Of a stretch of DNA of 39,255 nucleotides, positions 33,413 through 39,255 are shown piece after piece (positions within the stretch are counted from its first letter, which is position 1; every line of letters starts with the position of its first letter). The position numbers and the translations under genes were made by a program. The notes beneath the pieces were generated by a model that was not told where the DNA came from, made no database searches, and worked only from the letters and a program-made list of their open reading frames with translations. The DNA comes from an uncultured Pseudomonadota bacterium (GTDB lineage Bacteria; Myxococcota_A; Bradymonadia; Bradymonadales; GCA-2716585), in the NCBI GenBank assembly GCA_937123825.1, contig CAKZKQ010000259.1:1-39255 (forward strand), in the 5' to 3' direction.

Positions 33413-36400
33413 TCAATAGACAATACAATCAGACGCAGGTTTCCCGTGCGAACCGACAATAAAAGGACAGGCGACCATCAAATTCACCCCTTCTACCTGT
33501 GAAGCAAAAATCCTTGTATCCCGAGTCTGGTCAGTCAATACAGCACCAGTCAAATCAACACCAAACAAACGATGTCGCCGGATATTTCTTCCAAAACCAG
33601 ACACCAAACCAAAAGAAGAAAAAGACAAATCAGACCCATCAAAGTTTGAATGCTCGATCAAATAGTCACCCAACTCAAGCCCAGATAGATTCGCACCTGC
33701 GCAGTTGACAGCATCAAGCGCCATATTACATGGAGAAGCAGGCTCAAGATGACCTATGCAAGTATTACCATTGTCACTGCTCTGCGTCCCATCAGGGCAG
33801 GTCACAGCAGACCAGACAACCCCTTCAAGATTACATTCATCAAATTGGGTGCCGAGCAAATTGATATTAACAAACTCAGCATCGCTCAAGTCAACACTTT
33901 GAAAGTGAATAGAATAAGGAGCTAAAGAGCTCTTCCCAGACCAACGCACGTTGGAAAGGTTTGCATTTACAAATTGCGCATCCCAAAACTCTCCAGAGAT
34001 TTGAGAGCCTGAAAGATCAACTTGCTCAAAACGGCCCATTGACCAGTCAACGTTACTGATATTCTGTTGAGCACATGACACTCCATCTCTCAACAAACAC
34101 CCTCCACCTGAATACATCTGCCCGGCACAACTGTCGTTATTCAAACTACTCAACACACCATTCATACATGTCACACCAGTCAATTCATCATTTATACCAT
34201 CAAACACTCCCACTACAAACTCACCATCAACCCGGTCATAAAAACCCACATCCAAAAGCGACGTATTGACAAAATAACTGTTCCACATCGGCTCTTCAAA
34301 AACAGGCGCTCCTCCTGGAGAGTCCTCACCAAACATATCAACCCGCTCAAAAAAACTACCAACTGCAACCAAATAACCAACTGTAAAATTCTCATCAAAA
34401 AACAAAGACACGTCTGAATCAAAAACACGACTATAAACAAACGAAATCGAACCAAGCGTTGATATACTAGACCGCTCAAAAGATGACTTCAAAGCCCTAA
34501 CAAACACAGCATTACCAACACTATCAACAACAGCATCAACAAGATTGATATTTCTCAAGTCAAAAGGTGCATGAAACAGATCGCCTCTGAAAGTTCGTTC
34601 CGCATCAACGATAACCCTTGGTTGAATCGAAACCCCAGGTCCAATCATATTGTGTTCGGCAATGTTGAAGCCGTCTGGCCATGCGGTCGTCTCATCAAAG
34701 CGCGCTCCCAACAACTGAGCATCAGTCAATAACGCTTGAGAAACGTCCGTACCACGCAAATCCGCCAAACGCAGATCCGCATTGCTTAGATCCACTGTCC
34801 CAAGATCGACTCCCCGAAAATCCATCAACGTCAGATTGGCGCCTTGGCAGTCATCGCTTTGAAAGTCCGGACATGGAATGTCTGTGAAGAGGTGGCCCCA
34901 GCACGTGCCGCCGTTATCATCGCTGTTGGTTCCATCGGGACACACAGTCCCCGACCACACATTCTCTCTGACCCAGGCATGGCGGAGGTTGGCTCCAGAT
35001 AGGTTTGCGCCTGCCAGATCTGCTCCAGTCAAATCCACGGCCTCCAACAAGGCACCTTGGAGCTGGGCACCCCGCAGATCTGCATTGCTCAAGTCCGCCT
35101 CTTCACACTCCACTTGAGGCTCAATGGAGCATTTTCCGCCGGTGTAAAGGTGTCCGATGCACGTCCCGTTGTTGTCGTCACTGTTGGTTCCATCGGGACA
35201 CACAGTCCCAGACCATACAATGCCCAACACCACCGCACCCCGCAGGGACACTCCAGTCAAATCTGCATTGGTCAAATCTGCGCCGGAAAGGTTGGCTCCT
35301 GTCAAATCACGGCCTCGCAGATCGGCGCCGATCAGACTGACATTGGGACAATCCACACCCGGCTCCAATGCACAATCGTCGGTTCTGAAGAAATGACCTT
35401 CACAGGTCCCTGCATGATCGTTGCTGTTGGTGCCGTCTGGGCAAATGACATTGTCCCAAGACACCCCATCAAGCACACAACCATTCATGGACGCATTGAT
35501 GAGATTGGTGTCTGCAATGTTGGCGCCGCTGAGGTCACAGAAGCTCATGACAGCCCCATTCAAGGTCATGCTTTGCAAAACCACAGATCTCAAATCAGCC
35601 GACACAAGCTCCGCACCAGTACAATCACCTCCTGGCGCAAAGACACACGCATTGCCGCCATACAAATAACCCAAACAAGTGCCCTCATGGTCGTCGCTGT
35701 CCGTCCCATCGGGACAAAGCGTCGAAGACCACACCACACCAGACAAAACACTGCCCAGGGTCTGGGCCCTGACCAGCACAGCATCGCTCATGACAGCCTG
35801 GGACAGTCTTGCGCCCCTCAAGTCGCTGTCTGAGAGGTCGGCTTGGGAGAGTTGGCTGTTTTGCATCTGGGCACGCATAAAGATGGTTCTGGAAGCCGTA
35901 ACGTTGTCCATCAATGCATCGCGCAACACCGCATCGGTGAGGTTGGCACTGTCCAAGAGCGCCTGGCTCAAATTGGCCCCTGTTAAATTGGCCCCCGAAA
36001 GATCTGCCCCTCTCAAATCCGCGCTCGACAAATCGGCACCCGGACACTGGGCGCCCGGTCCAATCACGCAAGCATCGCCAATGTAGAGGTGCCCCAGGCA
36101 CGTCCCTTCGTTATCATCGCTGTTGGTGCCATCGGGACACATCGTACTCGACCAGACCATCTCTGAGAGGTTGGCGCCGCGCAGGTTTGCACCACGCAAA
36201 TCCGCACCGCTGGCGTTGACCTGATTCAAGTTGGCACCACGAAAATCGGCGCCTGATGCCACAACATCTCGCAACGACGCACCGCGAAGGTTGGCGTTCT
36301 GAAAGACAGCACCAACCATCACCGCACCATCCATCTGAGCATCGAGCAGCACCGCATCAGTCCAACGGCTCTCAGGAAGGTTCGCATTGTTCAACACAGC

Positions 36401-39196
36401 CGAAATGGCGCTGGCCCCCTGCAAATCCGCACGACGAAGCTCAGCCCGCACCAACTGCGCATCGTCACAGTTGGTGCCAGGGGCAATGTCACACGCTCCC
36501 CCACCGTATAGATGGCCAAGACACGTGCCCTCGTGGCCATCGCTGTTGGTCCCATCAGGACACACCGTGTTGGACCACTGCACACCCTCAAGCACAGCTT
36601 TATATAGATCGGCCCCTTCCATGTTGGCACCATCCAAAATCGCATTGGACAACTCACCCATCGCAAGTTGAGCGCGCTGCAGCAACGCATCATCCAACGA
36701 TGCCCCCACCAACAAAGCTTCATTCAGTTCGGCAAACCGGAGATCAGCACTGCTCAGATCCACACCAGAACAGTCCGTCCCAGGGCCCACATCGCACAAA
36801 CCACCAATGTAGAGATGCCCCAGGCATGTGCCTCCATTGTCGTTGCTGTTGGTTCCGTCAGGACACATTGTGTTCGACCAAACGAGCCCTTCAAGCACCG
36901 CACCGTAGAGGTCCGCACCCACAAGATCGGCGCTGGTCATGTCGGCCCGCAACAACACCGTTCCCACCAACTGGGCACCTTTCAAGTCCGCGTTGAAAAA
37001 GAGCGCCTCAGTCAGATCCGCACCCGACAAATCAACGCCCCGGAGGTCTGCGCTGCTGAAATCCGCCCCCACACACACAAGCCCCGGCCTCAACGGACCG
37101 CTCTCAGGAGCCACAGGGCAAGCGTCGCCAATGTAGAAATGCCCCAGGCATGTCTCGCCATTGTCGTCGCTGTTGGTTCCATCAGGACATGTTGTATTGG
37201 ACCAAACCGCCCCCGTAATATCGGCATCACTCACGTCTGCACCGCTGAGGTCAGCCCCCGAAAAATCGGTAAACCGCAGCACAGCCCCACTCAAATTGGC
37301 ACCCACGAGATTGGCCTCTGTCAGGTTAACTTCTTCGAGATTGGCCCCGTTGAGGACAGCACCCTCCAAATTTGCCCTAAACAGATTGTTTTGCTCTCGG
37401 AAATCTACGTTGGGGCACACCACACCAGGCCCAACCAGGCACAACCCCTGGTCAAGATGCCCAATGCAAGTGCCACCGTTGTCCAAATCACTGTGAGTCT
37501 CATCTGGACACGTGGTGTTGGACCAAACCACACTATCGGGGAGAGTGTCTGGAAACTCTGCTCGGATGAGGCTGGCATCTGTGAAGTCGGCGAGTGCCAA
37601 CGCGCTGCCACGAAAATCGGCGCCAACAAGCTCCGCGCCACGAAAAGCAACACTGTCCCAAACACCATCTTGCAGGTTTGCCCCAGACATCGTCGTGTCT
37701 TCGAAAGTCGCCCTGCTGCCCAATCCACCACTCAAATCAGCATTGGCCATCTCAGCCCGCACAAAACGCGCATCGACCAACTCAGCTCCCTGACTCAAGT
37801 CCACTCCGTTCATGACACAATCGGTAAAATCAGCGCCGTTGGCCGTCACCCCAATGAGAGAAGCTTGCGTTAACCCACAACCGAGAAAAGACGCCCCAGC
37901 AAGCGCCGCAAAGTCAAAGCTCCCACCATTGAAACTCGAACCATCCAAACGAGCCCCAGAAAGAACCGAACGCTCAAAACGAGCGCCATCAGCTTGAACA
38001 TCCACAAGCGATGCCCTGACAAGCTGTGCACGGCTGAAATCCACCGCACTCAATTGGGCCCCATCCAAACGCGCATCGCTGAGGTTTGCACCAACGAGCA
38101 CAGCCCCACTCAGATCCACACCAGACAGCCTCGCCCCCGCCAGTTGGGCGTCACCCAATTGGGCATTCGGCTCAATTTTGTAGAGATCTGCCACAAGCCC
38201 CTCCTCGAAACCCTGTGGCCAGACAGTCTCTACATCATAATAAGCAAAAGTCAGATTGGTCCCCGTAAGGCTGGCATCGTCCAGCACCACCCCAAACATC
38301 TTGGTGCGCGACAACAACCCTCCATTGAGGTTTGCACCGGTTAGATCCACACTGCTCAGATCGGCATTGCTTAAAAAGGCGTTGCCAAGGTTGGTCCCGA
38401 CCATCCCAACCCCCTGCAACTCAGCGCCGTTGAGGTTGGCGTTTTCCATGTTGGCTTGCTCAAACGAGGCACCGGCAAAACTGGCCCCAACAAACTGAGA
38501 GTTGCGCAGATCGGCCCCAATAAAATCTCCATCAGACAAATCGGAATTGGTGAAAATGACACCAATGAACGACGCACCATCCCAAACCCCCTCACCGAAG
38601 TTGGTTGGGCACTCCCCTCCATCGCATTGACCTGTTCCAGTAACAATCGATTGGAAATCGGCATTGATGGCTTGGACACGAGCCATATCAGCCCCAACAA
38701 GGTTGGCTCCAACAAGGTTGGCCCCATCAAGCCTTGCGTCGTGCAAGGTGGTCTCCAGCAAAATGGCCCCCAACATGACACTTCGACTCAAATCAGCGCC
38801 CGAAAGATCTGCTCTGCGCAAATTGGTCAAAATCATGGCGCTGTCGGCAAGACACGCTCCTTGCAATTGAGTCTCCTGGAGCAAAGCGCTGCTGAGATCT
38901 GCACGTCGCAAATGCACGCCAGGCATGAGCGCCTCAGAAAGATTGGTTTGTGCAAAAATCACATCCGCCAAATTCAAGGAATCAGGCGCACGGTTCTCAC
39001 AGTCCACCTCACCGTCAGGCACGGTATCAGCGAAGATCGCTCCCGAAAGGTCTGCGCTGGTGAAGTCAGCGCCAGCCAAAGCTGTCAATTGAGCATCAGG
39101 AACATCCAAATCACAGCCGCTCGACCGACCGGACAGGCGGACCTTGGACAGCGAAGCACCAAAAAAATTGGCGCCGCTTAGAACGGAGCGCCTCAA
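33413..39196 (-). CDS. Giant pentapeptide-repeat protein with CPDGT modules, 5' end uncertain
   Basis: A 1927-residue protein made mostly of pentapeptide repeats (A-[DN]-L-x-x, as in ADLSGANLSGADL), which fold into a square right-handed beta-helix. From about residue 560 the helix is interrupted nine times, and once more near residue 1800, by a Trp and then a module of the type CPDGTNSDDNGGTCLGHL (two Cys, Asp/Asn-rich, ending GH-L/F), followed by a segment with two more Cys. An eleventh copy (CMNGVLSSLNNDSC) is degenerate. WPQGF and WPDGF breaks occur near 325 and 1505. Residues about 1515-1710 lack repeats and are coded by AT-richer DNA. Paired Cys suggest an exported protein, yet the only start is a TTG without signal peptide, downstream of an in-frame TAA. 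It may be 5'-truncated or frameshifted. Confidence 0.75.
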   Translation of the reverse strand: MRRSVLSGANFFGASLSKVRLSGRSSGCDLDVPDAQLTALAGADFTSADLSGAIFADTVPDGEVDCENRAPDSLNLADVIFAQTNLSEALMPGVHLRRADLSSALLQETQLQGACLADSAMILTNLRRADLSGADLSRSVMLGAILLETTLHDARLDGANLVGANLVGADMARVQAINADFQSIVTGTGQCDGGECPTNFGEGVWDGASFIGVIFTNSDLSDGDFIGADLRNSQFVGASFAGASFEQANMENANLNGAELQGVGMVGTNLGNAFLSNADLSSVDLTGANLNGGLLSRTKMFGVVLDDASLTGTNLTFAYYDVETVWPQGFEEGLVADLYKIEPNAQLGDAQLAGARLSGVDLSGAVLVGANLSDARLDGAQLSAVDFSRAQLVRASLVDVQADGARFERSVLSGARLDGSSFNGGSFDFAALAGASFLGCGLTQASLIGVTANGADFTDCVMNGVDLSQGAELVDARFVRAEMANADLSGGLGSRATFEDTTMSGANLQDGVWDSVAFRGAELVGADFRGSALALADFTDASLIRAEFPDTLPDSVVWSNTTCPDETHSDLDNGGTCIGHLDQGLCLVGPGVVCPNVDFREQNNLFRANLEGAVLNGANLEEVNLTEANLVGANLSGAVLRFTDFSGADLSGADVSDADITGAVWSNTTCPDGTNSDDNGETCLGHFYIGDACPVAPESGPLRPGLVCVGADFSSADLRGVDLSGADLTEALFFNADLKGAQLVGTVLLRADMTSADLVGADLYGAVLEGLVWSNTMCPDGTNSNDNGGTCLGHLYIGGLCDVGPGTDCSGVDLSSADLRFAELNEALLVGASLDDALLQRAQLAMGELSNAILDGANMEGADLYKAVLEGVQWSNTVCPDGTNSDGHEGTCLGHLYGGGACDIAPGTNCDDAQLVRAELRRADLQGASAISAVLNNANLPESRWTDAVLLDAQMDGAVMVGAVFQNANLRGASLRDVVASGADFRGANLNQVNASGADLRGANLRGANLSEMVWSSTMCPDGTNSDDNEGTCLGHLYIGDACVIGPGAQCPGADLSSADLRGADLSGANLTGANLSQALLDSANLTDAVLRDALMDNVTASRTIFMRAQMQNSQLSQADLSDSDLRGARLSQAVMSDAVLVRAQTLGSVLSGVVWSSTLCPDGTDSDDHEGTCLGYLYGGNACVFAPGGDCTGAELVSADLRSVVLQSMTLNGAVMSFCDLSGANIADTNLINASMNGCVLDGVSWDNVICPDGTNSNDHAGTCEGHFFRTDDCALEPGVDCPNVSLIGADLRGRDLTGANLSGADLTNADLTGVSLRGAVVLGIVWSGTVCPDGTNSDDNNGTCIGHLYTGGKCSIEPQVECEEADLSNADLRGAQLQGALLEAVDLTGADLAGANLSGANLRHAWVRENVWSGTVCPDGTNSDDNGGTCWGHLFTDIPCPDFQSDDCQGANLTLMDFRGVDLGTVDLSNADLRLADLRGTDVSQALLTDAQLLGARFDETTAWPDGFNIAEHNMIGPGVSIQPRVIVDAERTFRGDLFHAPFDLRNINLVDAVVDSVGNAVFVRALKSSFERSSISTLGSISFVYSRVFDSDVSLFFDENFTVGYLVAVGSFFERVDMFGEDSPGGAPVFEEPMWNSYFVNTSLLDVGFYDRVDGEFVVGVFDGINDELTGVTCMNGVLSSLNNDSCAGQMYSGGGCLLRDGVSCAQQNISNVDWSMGRFEQVDLSGSQISGEFWDAQFVNANLSNVRWSGKSSLAPYSIHFQSVDLSDAEFVNINLLGTQFDECNLEGVVWSAVTCPDGTQSSDNGNTCIGHLEPASPCNMALDAVNCAGANLSGLELGDYLIEHSNFDGSDLSFSSFGLVSGFGRNIRRHRLFGVDLTGAVLTDQTRDTRIFASQVEGVNLMVACPFIVGSHGKPASDCIVY
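34900..37530 (-). repeat. Nine long DNA repeats coding the CPDGT modules
   Basis: The block coding C-P-D-G-T-N-S recurs near 34930, 35190, 35437, 35706, 36128, 36550, 36855, 37175 and 37500, with steps of about 250-420 bp. Copies near 34930 and 35190 are almost identical at base level (CCATCGGGACACACAGTCC), others differ mainly at third positions. The unequal steps are whole numbers of pentapeptide codons plus module. The block invites recombination or assembly collapse. Confidence 0.7.
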
Positions 39197-39255
39197 AGTG
39201 AGCCCTGGAATCCAGGGGAGTAGATGTGCTTAAAAACCCTGCCAAAGAATTGTAG

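Noticed and set aside
34900..37530. Regular DNA repeats as a CRISPR or mobile-element array
   Set aside because: They lie in one long open frame and code for a conserved protein module, with changes mainly at third positions.

Overview
The window looks like chromosomal DNA from a GC-rich, Gram-negative, predator-like or social bacterium of the Myxococcota/Bradymonadota type. This is inferred from gene content: a Ser/Thr kinase fused to WD40-like repeats, a sigma-54 activator, many lipoproteins with long acidic or proline-rich tracts, di-heme cytochrome/beta-propeller lipoproteins, and a giant Cys-containing pentapeptide-repeat protein. I saw no rRNA, tRNA, CRISPR array or insertion sequence. 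Most genes lie on the minus strand. Long antisense open frames are common because of third-position GC skew and were left out.

Layout. (1) 1-3861: a tetR - RND adaptor - RND permease operon (minus), divergent from an alkylsulfatase-like metallo-hydrolase; a palindrome lies between them. (2) 3823-7550: a minus-strand cvpA - ABC exporter - UDG-like gene group. (3) 7671-11780: the membrane core of a flagellar/type III export apparatus (SctU, SctT, SctS, SctR and a divergent FliO-like protein). SctU lacks its whole cytoplasmic autocleavage domain, and a sugar-kinase-like gene sits head-on between sctR and sctS. (4) 11773-13717: thioredoxin, and divergently a single protein joining a siroheme-synthase (precorrin-2 dehydrogenase) domain to a complete pyroglutamyl-peptidase domain. 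The region between them can fold strongly. (5) 13803-16575: an Rpn/YhgA-like nuclease gene and a two-gene RdgC-like operon. (6) 16869-21148: two tandem paralogous beta-propeller/di-heme cytochrome lipoproteins, each with the same promoter-like element. (7) 21402-24730: rodA and mrdA (PBP2) of the cell elongation machinery. (8) 24946-32993: an RCC1-like lipoprotein, preceded by a near-consensus sigma-54 promoter and a phased CTGTGC array. Next to it are a sigma-54 activator with extra degenerate ATPase modules and a kinase/WD40 protein. (9) 33413-39196: a 1927-residue pentapeptide-repeat protein punctuated by ten CPDGT...C-GHL modules. Its 5' end near the window edge is uncertain.

The most notable observations are three. 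First, a probable signalling cassette: kinase/WD40, nested sigma-54 activator, CTGTGC array with a -24/-12 promoter, and an RCC1-like surface lipoprotein. Second, the siroheme synthase/pyroglutamyl peptidase fusion, with both domains full length and all three peptidase catalytic residues kept. Third, the export apparatus whose SctU/FlhB stops cleanly after its membrane domain. All functional statements rest on motif reading by eye; no database search was run.
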